Positions 7,675 to 16,137 of a DNA stretch of 27,759 nt are shown here, in pieces. A model generated the notes under the pieces. It saw only the letters and a program-made list of their open reading frames with translations, made no database searches and was not told the DNA's origin. How positions within the stretch are numbered: position 1 is the stretch's first letter; every line of letters starts with the position of its first letter. Made by a program: the position numbers and the translations under genes. Origin of the DNA: a virus; IMG/VR virus record IMGVR_UViG_3300042553_000328, positions 1 to 27,759 of that record; one strand, 5' to 3'.

Positions 7675-10551
7675 TTATATTCTGTTAATTCTATAATATA
7701 CAACCACTTTAACGGTGTTGGTCGTTCCTGCACCTGCATTAACTGATGTACTCAATTCGATAGCTTCACCCATGTCAAGTACTTCCGTTCCTACCGTACC
7801 CTTTAAATACGCATCTGCAACTTGACTGAATAGATTAGTAATTGCATTCAAACTGTTGTTACTTGTTGCGGTCTGTACGTTTAATGTTACTGATGTTGTA
7901 GTCCACCCCTCGTTATAATCTAATTCATACAATGCCTTGTCAATCTGATAATATTCATTCGATGCACATGGTGGTAGTATCTCTATTGGTGATGTATTCA
8001 ATGATGCTGCTTCTGTGCCAGTCAAAGTCAATTCTAATTTAGTCCACGCAAATATGTCGTTGATGATAGTTGCACCTTCACGATACTCGTAGTAATTTGA
8101 TGAACCAATGAATGTCACTTTGTCAGCACCTGCAATGTTACCGTTGCCCCCAAAATTATTTACATTTGTAAAAACTAAAGCACCTCGAATATTATCACCA
8201 ACACTAACACCGCCACCAGTTGTATTACCGTTTCCAAATGTGCTACCACCATACTTATTGACTTGACTTCCACCACGACCTAATGTATTATCAAATGTCG
8301 GGTATGGGCTATCATCAGGAAATAGTTTCTCGCCACCTCTCCATGTTTGTGGTGTTGGTGCAAATGATGGTGATTCTTGCACTTTTAAAAAGATACACTT
8401 AGCCGTTTCGCTGCCGTTGACATTATAGTCAGACACTTCCAATAAACGATAGTAGGCATCTTTAATGTAATATGACTTGCGAAATGATAGCGTGGTGTAT
8501 ACTGCTTTCAAATCCATGTAACAAGTCACTAACTTACTATTGCGGTCTGTTATCTCTTTTATGTACTTTGACCAATATGCGTTGTAAAGGTTGTTATCTG
8601 TATACGACTGTTCAAATAGTTCACCGAATGATGCCTTATAGTATAACACTTGTGGCACTCCATAGGATAAATCAATAGTAGGTGCGTATGGGTCGTTTAA
8701 GTGACCTGCGTATGGATATTGGGTCTTAGATGTTGTAGTGGGTAGTGTTTGATAAATATACCATGTCTTTGCCGTATTTTTTAACCCACCCCAATATAAG
8801 ATTCTTATGTTTGATTGACCCGTTTTAACCACTCCATTTTGGTCAATAAATGACATATCAGGTATTACTCTATCGTTTCCGCTATTGCCTGATGATGGTG
8901 TTGCGCTGAATATAGGCTGAATAGTGTAAGTATCAATCAAAAAATCATTCAGTATATCAGCGTTCTTCTGTCCGTAAACCTCACCGTATGCTTGTTCATA
9001 ACGTTCATTCAAGTAGTCCTTATCTGACTTATACTTCATCTCATAACGTTTGCCCTTGAGCATTCCCATTGGTGTTATTTCAAATGGCTTTGAAGTATCT
9101 AAATAAGGTGTTAAATCTTCTGAACCCGTGAAGAAGTCTTCATACGGTTCTATGATTAGATTTGTCGGATTGTCAGGGTCAATGTCAATAAACAAATTGA
9201 ACATCTTAAATATGCCCATGATAAAATCACGCTGACTAATGTCAATAGGCAATGATTTATTCATTAGCCATGTGTCACCAATTATTGTATTAGGGTCAAC
9301 ATTGATAGTAAATATAGCACCAACAGAAATGATATAATCAAACCGATTATTTGTATTCCACTTATTCCAAATGTAATAAGTTTCTGCACCCATGACCGCC
9401 AAGAACACCTCATCCGTTGATTTAAGGTAGTGTTCGTTTGTTTCAAATTGAAAGGAATGCGGTGCGCTATTTGTTCCGACTGTAACTACACCAACGGAAT
9501 ACCCATCCCACTCGGTCATAATAGTTTCAAGAACGGTGTATGTGCCATCATACTTAACAACTGCAACCTTAAAGCGTGTATTCGTGTTACTGGGTGTGTC
9601 ATTAATTAAGACTGCTGATACTGTTTTGTCTAACTCAACAGTCATTGAACCTCTAAAAATATACCGCCCTTCATTTGCCACATTCCACACTCCCGTAGTA
9701 GTGTTGTAATCTGTGCCTATTGTGTTGAAGTTATTACCACTACTGTCATCGTTATAAATCAATTTAGGATAGCTACTGACATTGTTTTGATTTGTTGGTA
9801 AACTGCCAGTCATTGTCGTTGTAGCACGTGACAAATAGAATATTCTGTCGGCTATCTCTGATTCGCTTAGTTTAGGTTTAGTTCCCGAAAATGGAATGAT
9901 AAGCCGTTTAAATAAATCAGATGTAAGAAATGATGATGTGTAACTGAAACCCGATGCGTTAAATATCTTATCCCAATATTCTTTAGCGAAAATGGCAGGG
10001 TAGAATTGTGATGCATTCCATAGGTCGTATGTCGGTGATTCGCCATAATCAATCATTGGGTATACATAGCCACTTCCTAAAGTAGGTGTCCATGAATTGA
10101 CTATATTGGTCTGATTCCAAGTGTGGTTGTATTCGCTGAAATCTAATTCAGCTAACTTTTTATTTGCAACTACATTAAACAGATTTAATACACTTCCGTA
10201 AATTGTAAGTGTGTAACTGATTTGATTGAAGTCATCTATCTTGATTCCAGTCAATTGCGCATAGCCATCTATCAGCGTTCTGCTATAATAATCAATCCTT
10301 GCTGATGCTTTTAAGTTTGGATTAAAGTCAGGGTTGAAGTTAGTTTGTGATGTGTTCTGAATGTCGATGTTGACATTGAACAAATACCCAAATAAAATAT
10401 TGACCTCTGATGTTCCTGCTACTTCAATAGTTTTTGAATAGTCAGACCAAAGTTGGGATGGATTGTCAATGTCGTAACTCTTTTTGGTTAGCTTGGGTGC
10501 GACATCTTCTGAAAATTGAATGAGTTGATTGTTGATGTATAAACCTACCAT
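7675..10551 (-). CDS. Large tail protein, probably tail tip/baseplate
   Basis: A 958-residue protein starting MVGLYINNQLIQFSEDVAP. The N-terminal 'INNQ.I.FSEDVAPKLTKKSYDIDNP' with 'SDYSKTIEVAGT' is a strand-rich opening that I associate with large tail-tip proteins of Bacteroidota phages. The body is rich in aromatic residues, N, T and S, with few charged helices, as in beta-rich fibre or tip proteins. Around residues 780-810 there is a glycine/asparagine/serine-rich flexible linker (GGSTFGNGNTTGGGVSVGDN), followed by a distinct C-terminal domain of about 145 residues. It overlaps the upstream tail gene by 7 bases and precedes the tape measure gene. No enzymatic motif is seen; host recognition is possible but not shown. 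Confidence 0.6.
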   Translation of the reverse strand: MVGLYINNQLIQFSEDVAPKLTKKSYDIDNPSQLWSDYSKTIEVAGTSEVNILFGYLFNVNIDIQNTSQTNFNPDFNPNLKASARIDYYSRTLIDGYAQLTGIKIDDFNQISYTLTIYGSVLNLFNVVANKKLAELDFSEYNHTWNQTNIVNSWTPTLGSGYVYPMIDYGESPTYDLWNASQFYPAIFAKEYWDKIFNASGFSYTSSFLTSDLFKRLIIPFSGTKPKLSESEIADRIFYLSRATTTMTGSLPTNQNNVSSYPKLIYNDDSSGNNFNTIGTDYNTTTGVWNVANEGRYIFRGSMTVELDKTVSAVLINDTPSNTNTRFKVAVVKYDGTYTVLETIMTEWDGYSVGVVTVGTNSAPHSFQFETNEHYLKSTDEVFLAVMGAETYYIWNKWNTNNRFDYIISVGAIFTINVDPNTIIGDTWLMNKSLPIDISQRDFIMGIFKMFNLFIDIDPDNPTNLIIEPYEDFFTGSEDLTPYLDTSKPFEITPMGMLKGKRYEMKYKSDKDYLNERYEQAYGEVYGQKNADILNDFLIDTYTIQPIFSATPSSGNSGNDRVIPDMSFIDQNGVVKTGQSNIRILYWGGLKNTAKTWYIYQTLPTTTSKTQYPYAGHLNDPYAPTIDLSYGVPQVLYYKASFGELFEQSYTDNNLYNAYWSKYIKEITDRNSKLVTCYMDLKAVYTTLSFRKSYYIKDAYYRLLEVSDYNVNGSETAKCIFLKVQESPSFAPTPQTWRGGEKLFPDDSPYPTFDNTLGRGGSQVNKYGGSTFGNGNTTGGGVSVGDNIRGALVFTNVNNFGGNGNIAGADKVTFIGSSNYYEYREGATIINDIFAWTKLELTLTGTEAASLNTSPIEILPPCASNEYYQIDKALYELDYNEGWTTTSVTLNVQTATSNNSLNAITNLFSQVADAYLKGTVGTEVLDMGEAIELSTSVNAGAGTTNTVKVVVYYRINRI

Positions 10552-11813
10552 GCTTGTAATGTATTATTCATATCAACTTCAAATGTCACTTGTAAATTTA
10601 ACTGCTTATCAATCCTACCTACCTTACCTTCATAGTCTGATTCAAGTATGTTGACTGCTCTCCATACACCACCATCGTTCCATAGCACGTTGGGTGAATG
10701 TATCAAGTCTTCTATGCCGTTGTAATCGGTTGCCGACATACTACCTTCGCTGATTGTAAAGCGTTCTGTTACACCCGTGTGAAATTGTTTCTTTCGCCTT
10801 GCATACGCATCATTCACTATTGATGTGCCTGATATTCTTCGTGTGATGTCGTTCTTTAAGAATTGTTTTTCTGATGTGCTAAATCGTTTATACTTACCCG
10901 TAAAAATATGGCTATCCCAACCACCTTCACGATTGAGCCACATTAATTCATAAGTTGAACCCCATTTTGGAAGTGTGCAGTTATCAATCTCAAATATAAA
11001 TTCCTCACTCAATACATAGTTAGTCGGCACATAAAAGTAAATACTCATGTACTTAGCATCCAATACCTCTTGAGCAGTAAATGAATAGTCTGTTACCAAT
11101 GCACTCGGTTTAATTCTAAAGTCAACACGATGTGGGTTGTTTGCCAATGCTGAACTTGTTAGAGTTTTATAATCTATTAGGGTGTAACTGCTATCCCATA
11201 AACCAACACAAATCGAACCTGATGCGCTATCATCTGTGATGCCACATACATACACACTCTGACTGCTTCTAATCTTTCTGAATGGTGATGATGCGCTTAT
11301 CTGTTGGAAGTCACCTACTGCATCAAAAATATTGCGAGTTAAATAGTTTTCGTAATTGGTTAGAAACTTCTTATTTTGACCTGCAATAAATATGTAATCT
11401 CGCCAGTCATTTGATGCCCATTCTTTGTATCTAAAATCACCTTGAAATGTGCTGAATGCCGTACCTGATGCAGCCGTTCCCGTTAACGCAGGTGTAGTGC
11501 CGTAGTATTCTTGAAAGACACAATTCCATTCTTTGAGTTGGGTAATGGTTGATGCCGTGCCTGATGTTAAGAAATACGGATACGCTTCATAGTTCTTATT
11601 GCGTACAATGTCACCGATGTCGATGATACATTTTGTTGTGCCAAATTCAACGGGTTTCTTTATCGTTGCTATTACACTTCCATCATACACGACTTTACAA
11701 TTCAATTTAAAGTTAGTCTGTGCAGTTTGTGTTGAATCGACCAAATATTCAATGCTATTCTGTGCAGGTTGAATCTTGAATGCACTTGGTTGTTGGTTAA
11801 TAGTTAATGCCAT
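10545..11813 (-). CDS. Minor tail protein
   Basis: A 422-residue protein. The ATG at 11813 is preferred to the TTG nine bases upstream. The N-terminus (MALTINQQPSAFKIQPAQN) leads into a beta-rich, N/S/T/Y-rich body, with 'FQEYYGTTPALTGTAASGTA', 'YIFIAGQNKKFLTNYE' and near the C-terminus 'WLNREGGWDSHIFTGKYKRF' and 'VLWNDGGVWRAVNI'. Such composition and the location immediately upstream of the large tip protein suggest a tail tip or fibre component. No catalytic residues can be assigned. It starts 35 bases after the end of the neck-like gene. Confidence 0.5.
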   Translation of the reverse strand: MALTINQQPSAFKIQPAQNSIEYLVDSTQTAQTNFKLNCKVVYDGSVIATIKKPVEFGTTKCIIDIGDIVRNKNYEAYPYFLTSGTASTITQLKEWNCVFQEYYGTTPALTGTAASGTAFSTFQGDFRYKEWASNDWRDYIFIAGQNKKFLTNYENYLTRNIFDAVGDFQQISASSPFRKIRSSQSVYVCGITDDSASGSICVGLWDSSYTLIDYKTLTSSALANNPHRVDFRIKPSALVTDYSFTAQEVLDAKYMSIYFYVPTNYVLSEEFIFEIDNCTLPKWGSTYELMWLNREGGWDSHIFTGKYKRFSTSEKQFLKNDITRRISGTSIVNDAYARRKKQFHTGVTERFTISEGSMSATDYNGIEDLIHSPNVLWNDGGVWRAVNILESDYEGKVGRIDKQLNLQVTFEVDMNNTLQAW

Positions 11814-11847
11814 ACAACCCAAAATATAATTTGATTGTACTGTGTTT

Positions 11848-12411
11848 TTACTTCGGCTGATTGGTAAATACTATGTCCCATTTTTTAACGATGTCTTCAC
11901 CAAATGTGTCACCCATTAATGCAATCAGTTCTTGTTCCCATTTTGCATTGATGACATTTGAATAAAATGGCACACCCTCAATTCCATTCAGTTTAATCTT
12001 ACGACCTATCGCATAAGCTAAACCATTCAATGCCTTGTCGTAGTTCTTAGGTCGTGTTCTTTTACCGCTTGAATCTCTCGGAACTATTCCCCTATTAATC
12101 ATAAATTGACGCATTGCTGCAAGTGGTGGTGGTGATACCTTACGAAATGAATACGGACTATTCCTACTATTCTGCAAACCATTGACACCCTTATCTATGA
12201 AATCATAGTAGTATGGCATATAGATGCGTATGGTTATTTCTCTTTCATTCTGCACAACCTCATAGACTGGTTGACTACTTCCAACAGATTGGGCGGTGTT
12301 ACCTGATGCGTAACGATTGCGACCTTTACTGTCAACCATTGATGCCATATTGTTGGCAATGTTGTCAATAGATGACTGAATGAAATTTTGAATACCCGTT
12401 AAATCACTCAT
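11848..12411 (-). CDS. Neck/tail completion-like protein (gp10-like)
   Basis: A 187-residue protein whose start overlaps the end of the frameshifted tail chaperone by 8 bases. It shows an amphipathic N-terminal helix (LTGIQNFIQSSIDNIANNM), then 'GNTAQSVGSSQ', a strand 'EITIRIYMPYYYDFIDKGVNG', 'SPYSFRK', a helix with 'LAAMRQFMINRGI', and 'LAYAIGRKIKLNGIEGVPFYSNVI'. This layout, with the 'Y..FID.G..G' and 'AYAIGRKI...G' elements, resembles HK97 gp10-type neck or tail-completion proteins. The call rests on this pattern and on the surrounding tail genes; a direct structural role in the tail end is the likeliest. Confidence 0.55.
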   Translation of the reverse strand: MSDLTGIQNFIQSSIDNIANNMASMVDSKGRNRYASGNTAQSVGSSQPVYEVVQNEREITIRIYMPYYYDFIDKGVNGLQNSRNSPYSFRKVSPPPLAAMRQFMINRGIVPRDSSGKRTRPKNYDKALNGLAYAIGRKIKLNGIEGVPFYSNVINAKWEQELIALMGDTFGEDIVKKWDIVFTNQPK

Positions 12412-13086
12412 AGCGTTTTATTTTACTTTGTCTTTTATCGTACTCATCTCGTGCTATTATGTACGTCATAACGTTCAATGCTCGGTAGGTTGTCATCGCT
12501 TCCACTTCATGCCACTTAAGCGGTTCGTTATTCGCAATTTTATCAATCCAAAGAATCCAACCAAACGATTTGATGAATGTATCTTCATTTCCTTCTCCAT
12601 CTTGCGTATCTTCTTGTTTAAAGATTGCAGGATGAGTGGTTGTAAGCGTTCCCAATAGTCGAAAAAAAAAGCAGACAACCCCATCGCAAGTGGTACAGTC
12701 ATCTTCTCTCGTATTACTTTTGCTGATGCTTCCAATGTCATGCCACTCTGCCATAACTTAGCAATGATTAAATCTATTCGTTCTGGTGTTGTCTTGATGA
12801 TTTCCATTAAGTCAACAAAGTCACCATACGGCAAAGTCTTAAAATCTAAATTAAATGGTTTGCCTTCAAATGTAGTAGCCATGATTGTGCGTGGTGCGTA
12901 CATCAAGAAGTCATACTTGCTTTGAATCTTGCCGTACTTATTCAATGGCATACTAATCAAATCATCTACATCGTGACCGCTTAAAACGCTAATCTTCGCT
13001 GCTGCTTGGTAGTAGTCATTGTCATAATCTTTGGCTGCTTCTTCCATTTGTAGCCATTGCCCTAATGTAATATCATCGTATGTCAT
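12404..13086 (-). CDS. Tail assembly chaperone, -1 frameshift fusion product
   Basis: If ribosomes slip back one base on the T9 run at 12662-12670, residues 1-142 of the frame-0 protein are joined to 85 residues from the overlapping frame, giving about 227 residues. The second part (starting RLLGTLTTTH) carries 'FGWILWIDKIANNEPLKWHE' and 'ALNVMTYIIARDEYDKRQSK', which looks like a conserved folded end rather than random sequence; 'FGW..WID.IA' in particular recalls phage proteins of this class. It reaches exactly to the next gene (8-base overlap). Paired products with a shared start and a frameshifted extension are the well-known arrangement for lambda G/GT-type chaperones. A sequencing error in the homopolymer would also produce this picture. 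Confidence 0.65.
12493..13086 (-). CDS. Tail assembly chaperone, frame-0 product
   Basis: A 197-residue reading frame that starts inside the end of the large terminase gene (14-base overlap). Residues 1-138 look conserved and folded: 'ITLGQWLQMEEAAKDYDND', 'AKISVLSGHDVDDLISMP', 'GKPFNLDFKTLPYGDFVDLMEI' and 'LWQSGMTLEASAKVIREKM'. After the FFF at 140-142, written on a run of nine T, the frame-0 end becomes highly basic (LNKKIRKMEKEMK). Tail assembly chaperones help the tape measure assemble into the tail tube. This is the product when ribosomes do not shift frame. Confidence 0.6.
   Translation of the reverse strand: MTYDDITLGQWLQMEEAAKDYDNDYYQAAAKISVLSGHDVDDLISMPLNKYGKIQSKYDFLMYAPRTIMATTFEGKPFNLDFKTLPYGDFVDLMEIIKTTPERIDLIIAKLWQSGMTLEASAKVIREKMTVPLAMGLSAFFFDYWERLQPLILQSLNKKIRKMEKEMKIHSSNRLVGFFGLIKLRITNRLSGMKWKR
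12662..12670 (-). other. Slippery T9 run, likely -1 frameshift site
   Basis: Nine consecutive T on the coding strand, read GCT TTT TTT TTC in frame 0 and ending in TTT CGA after a one-base slip back. This fits an X XXY YYZ slippery heptamer (T TTT TTT or T TTT TTC). Frame 0 and frame -1 are both open across the site, and the -1 frame continues to the start of the next gene. Confidence 0.65.
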
Positions 13087-14218
13087 AATGTCCTGAACGT
13101 TTATTTGTTAAGTGAGTGTATATGTATCTCATTGCATCAATAGAGTGGTTGTTGTGTTCAATCGGTTTTGTCTTGCCTTCCATCCATACATAACCCCTGA
13201 CCTCTTTGATTAAGTTGGTGCTACTTGATGTGATGTAGAATTTATCCATCTGTTGTATTGACTGAATACCGAAATTCACACTATCCTTACCTTTGTCGCA
13301 TGGCATTGCTCTAACCCCCAATCGTTTTAATTCGGCTATACTCTTCGGTTCAGAACTATCACAAATGCAATGGGTGTTTAATGGTTTAACAGATTGTGCC
13401 ACATCACTATTGAGCATCTCTGTTTTGTATTCTACTTCATGGAAGATGTACACCCCGTTGTGGTAATAAGTAGCTATAATAGCAGTAGGGTCGTTGCTAT
13501 ACCCAAAGTCAATACCGATGCCCTTTAATGTCGCATCACTTGGCAAGTTGTCAATTTGCTGCCAGTTAGTGAAGATTGTACCTTGCACTTGTCCGACTTC
13601 TCCTAATCCGTATACTTTCCACCAATTAGCCCAATAGTCGGAAGTGTCTGCCTTCTCTCTTGCCTTTTCTATTTCTTTGACAATAGATTGGTCAAGTGCT
13701 TCATTATCTTTATAGGTCAACACAACCAATTCGCTATCCTCATCACCTATCAATTCCGCATCTACCCAAAACGCACTAACTGGGTTATAATCCAACCAAA
13801 TATCACCGTTTGTTCTAATAGCTAACTGATGATAGGATTCAAAGTTAACGTTATTACATTCGTTGATGTATAGTATATTCCTTCTTGCACCTCTTAGTTT
13901 CTGCTCTTGGTCGGCACTAAAGAACTCAATATATGACCGATTTGTGAAGTAGTAGGTTAATAGTGACTTGTTCCAATGGTCAGGATTAAACCTGCCAGTC
14001 CATTGCATGATTTTTAAGAAGTCTTTAATCGCACCCCTTCTAAGATGTGGTATTGATTCTGATACAATACTTATTTCTGTGTTAGGGTGTCGTGCTGCGT
14101 AATCAATTAAAATCGGAATGATTCCGAATGTCTTACCTGCACTTGTTCCACCACGAATAATCTTAACCCGTTTCGTTAACTTTCTTAGCTTTCGTATTGC
14201 GGTGGTGTATTTAAACAT
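13073..14218 (-). CDS. Terminase large subunit (ATPase and nuclease)
   Basis: A 381-residue TerL, which pumps DNA into the prohead and cuts it. The N-terminal ATPase shows a Walker A motif GGTSAGKT (residues 23-30) and a Walker B-like strand ILYINE (115-120), where an Asn stands at the place usually held by Asp, with Glu120 as the candidate catalytic residue. The C-terminal RNase H-like nuclease shows 'GIDFGYSNDPTAI' (Asp237), 'CDSSEPKSI' (Asp287) and 'HSIDAMRY' (Asp361), the expected three acidic metal-binding sites. It starts one base after the small terminase stop and overlaps the tail chaperone gene by 14 bases. Length is on the short side for the family but complete. Confidence 0.92.
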   Translation of the reverse strand: MFKYTTAIRKLRKLTKRVKIIRGGTSAGKTFGIIPILIDYAARHPNTEISIVSESIPHLRRGAIKDFLKIMQWTGRFNPDHWNKSLLTYYFTNRSYIEFFSADQEQKLRGARRNILYINECNNVNFESYHQLAIRTNGDIWLDYNPVSAFWVDAELIGDEDSELVVLTYKDNEALDQSIVKEIEKAREKADTSDYWANWWKVYGLGEVGQVQGTIFTNWQQIDNLPSDATLKGIGIDFGYSNDPTAIIATYYHNGVYIFHEVEYKTEMLNSDVAQSVKPLNTHCICDSSEPKSIAELKRLGVRAMPCDKGKDSVNFGIQSIQQMDKFYITSSSTNLIKEVRGYVWMEGKTKPIEHNNHSIDAMRYIYTHLTNKRSGHYDIR

Positions 14219-14629
14219 TTATTCTTTATCATCTGAAAAAAGCGGTTGCTCTGATACACTTACTTCTTGCTTGTCAACTAATCCGTTCAACCGTTGTGTT
14301 ATACTTGCATTGTACTGCCCAACCATACCGCCCGTGATTTGGTCTTGTCTGATTTCTTCCTTTATACGCGTACAGATAGGTAAAAATTCATCGTATGCGT
14401 TGTTTAAATTTTTAAAATACTGATGAATTGAACCCCACTTATCATAACAATAAACGCTAAATCCCTCTATTGTCAAAGGTACTTCAAGTGGTTCTTCTAC
14501 CATCTCTCCCGTGCGTTGTGATAATTGGTATCTGTATCTTGGATTGCGTTTTGTATAGTTTTTGTATTCTTCAAACGCTTCTAACATTTCATCAGGTGTT
14601 TCAAAGTTTCTTGGTCTTCCTCTTTTCAT
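14219..14629 (-). CDS. Terminase small subunit
   Basis: A 136-residue protein directly before TerL. It begins MKRGRPRNFETPDEMLEAFEEYKNY, has 'VPLTIEGFSVYCYDKWGSI' in the middle, which looks like a helix-turn-helix region for reading a packaging site, a helical oligomerisation part (ICTRIKEEIRQDQITGGM) and the C-terminal 'NASITQRLNGLVDKQEV', typical of gp3/DUF-type small terminases in Bacteroidota phages. TerS binds viral DNA and recruits TerL. It overlaps the upstream methyltransferase gene by 4 bases and abuts TerL. Confidence 0.82.
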   Translation of the reverse strand: MKRGRPRNFETPDEMLEAFEEYKNYTKRNPRYRYQLSQRTGEMVEEPLEVPLTIEGFSVYCYDKWGSIHQYFKNLNNAYDEFLPICTRIKEEIRQDQITGGMVGQYNASITQRLNGLVDKQEVSVSEQPLFSDDKE

Positions 14630-15189
14630 AACTTCTGTATTACAACTTCAATTTGATATTCACCATTTCCATGCTCATTTATTTTGTCCATGTTGGTGCA
14701 GGTGTTAATTGTTTGAGCATATTTGATTCTGTATTCATGCTTGTCAAGTGCATACGCAATCATTCCTAATAACGAGAATGTGCAGGGTGGTTCGTTATTG
14801 TTTAAGGTCAGGAAATACTTATGGTCTGCATTCCATTGACTTGGTAGCGTTTTCTTTCTTTCATAACTATCTCTGTCAGGTGCAGCAATGATGATGTGTC
14901 CATTTGGTTTACAAATCCTATACCAATTCTGAATTGCCGTGATTGGGTCATTAAGGTGTTCAATCAAATGACTATTGTAAACGGTCATGTATGTGTTGTC
15001 CTTTACTGATTTCATTAATTCAGCATTGCCATCATCTTTATCCCATGTGTCACAATCTGGTGTTAATGGGTCAGCACCATCATAAGTATCTATTCTTCCT
15101 ACTCCAATATCAATGATAGGTTCTTGAACGTATTTAACAAAGAAGCCTTCTTGTTCTCTTCTTGGTCTTGATTTACTTGTTTCTGCCAT
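14626..15189 (-). CDS. SAM-dependent methyltransferase (class I), substrate unknown
   Basis: A 187-residue protein with the look of a small class I methyltransferase: 'EPIIDIGVGRIDTYDGADPL' corresponds to the SAM-binding loop and acidic end of strand 2, although the usual GxGxG is reduced to IGVG; 'MTVYNSHLIEHLNDPITAIQNWYRICKPNGHIIIAAPD' matches the motif region 'S..LEH..DP...L....R..KPGG.....P' of Methyltransf_11-like enzymes. The C-terminal half has 'NADHKYFLT' and ends with a strand. It sits between a glycosyltransferase and the terminase genes, overlapping TerS by 4 bases. The acceptor could be a sugar or another small molecule; DNA is less likely as no target-recognition part is seen. 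Confidence 0.72.
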   Translation of the reverse strand: MAETSKSRPRREQEGFFVKYVQEPIIDIGVGRIDTYDGADPLTPDCDTWDKDDGNAELMKSVKDNTYMTVYNSHLIEHLNDPITAIQNWYRICKPNGHIIIAAPDRDSYERKKTLPSQWNADHKYFLTLNNNEPPCTFSLLGMIAYALDKHEYRIKYAQTINTCTNMDKINEHGNGEYQIEVVIQKL

Positions 15190-15212
15190 GTGTTTAAAAT
15201 ATAGTTGATTGG

Positions 15213-15959
15213 TTAAATGTTTATCAGGTCTATTGCCTTCTTAAGATTTGTTTCGTTAATGACTTCATAGAATTGACCGCCAGAAGGTATAACATTCGGT
15301 GCGTGTTTATACACCTCTAAGATTCTTGGCACTTGTAAAAGTTCGCTAATTGCAAACATCATGGATTGGTTGCCGATGAATAACGATGCACCCCTAATGA
15401 TTTCTGCTGCTTGTAAAAAGTCTGTGACTGGTGTGTGAATAGCTTTAGGTACTCTTAATTTAAAGTCATCAAATTCATCTTGTAATCCCATGAAGAGAAT
15501 TGGTATGTCGTAATCGTTTAGACACTTGTAGCGTAAATCAGGATTGCGATAACGGAATGTGCGATTAACTGCTATGTAAGGTGAACCAAAGTTAAAAGCA
15601 TTTATTCCTCGTAATGGGTTCAATGGTATGTGCGGTGTAAGTTCGGGATATAATAGATAGTACCAATGTTTAATATCTCCCCTTCCCAAATCAATCGGTG
15701 CGGTTCTAAATTTGTCAAGGTCATAATCAATCTCTTCGCCTTTATATTCTTTGACTTCTTTGATATACGGATTGTGCAGAAGCAACGGCACTATCATGTC
15801 AAACATCTTTCTATTCATCATTACGTTGCCTAATGGATGAACCCTACCACCATAGTCAGCAGGTTGGTCAAGGTGAATGTAATAGATGCAGTCTTGTGTG
15901 ATTGAATAGAGTGAATAGAGTATATCACCCGTGTTACCGCTATGCTTGAATGTTTGCAT
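15213..15959 (-). CDS. Glycosyltransferase-like protein (GT-B, family 9-like)
   Basis: A 248-residue protein starting MQTFKHSGNTGDILYSLYSI, which recalls the 'GxxGD....L' beginning of heptosyltransferase-like (GT9) proteins. The C-terminal half has 'IHTPVTDFLQAAEIIRGASL' followed by 'FIGNQSMMFAISELLQVPRI', the nucleotide-sugar domain pattern 'D......I..A..FIGN.S....A......P', and 'PNVIPSGG'. It would transfer a sugar from an activated donor; the acceptor cannot be deduced. It overlaps the small Cys-rich gene upstream by 20 bases and is followed by the methyltransferase after 23 bases. Confidence 0.65.
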   Translation of the reverse strand: MQTFKHSGNTGDILYSLYSITQDCIYYIHLDQPADYGGRVHPLGNVMMNRKMFDMIVPLLLHNPYIKEVKEYKGEEIDYDLDKFRTAPIDLGRGDIKHWYYLLYPELTPHIPLNPLRGINAFNFGSPYIAVNRTFRYRNPDLRYKCLNDYDIPILFMGLQDEFDDFKLRVPKAIHTPVTDFLQAAEIIRGASLFIGNQSMMFAISELLQVPRILEVYKHAPNVIPSGGQFYEVINETNLKKAIDLINI

Positions 15960-16137
15960 ATCTCGCTACTTTTTTAATACAACTTCCCGTACATAATCCG
16001 CAACTTAAATCAACATTGCTGCGGAATGTTTCTTGGTACAATTTTTTGAACTCTTTAGCTTCATCTAAAGTCCATCGCAATTCTCCTGATTTTAAGAACT
16101 GCGTGATGATTTCGGTCATTCTATCGCTTAAGGTCAT
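15940..16137 (-). CDS. Small Cys-rich protein of unknown function
   Basis: A 65-residue protein (MTLSDRMTEIITQFL...) overlapping the glycosyltransferase genes on both sides (17 and 20 bases). It is helical over residues 1-35 (TLDEAKEFKKLYQETF) and has a C-terminal 'VDLSCGLCTGSCIKKV' with three cysteines in CxxCxxxC spacing, suggesting a metal site or redox pair. Small proteins with 'LSCG.C' near the end are common in Bacteroidota phages upstream of terminase genes, but I know no function for them. Confidence 0.65.
   Translation of the reverse strand: MTLSDRMTEIITQFLKSGELRWTLDEAKEFKKLYQETFRSNVDLSCGLCTGSCIKKVARYANIQA

Noticed and set aside
9867-10052. Minus-strand frame inside the large tail gene
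   Set aside because: Fully nested in a 958-codon gene in another frame; His/Thr-rich and without support.
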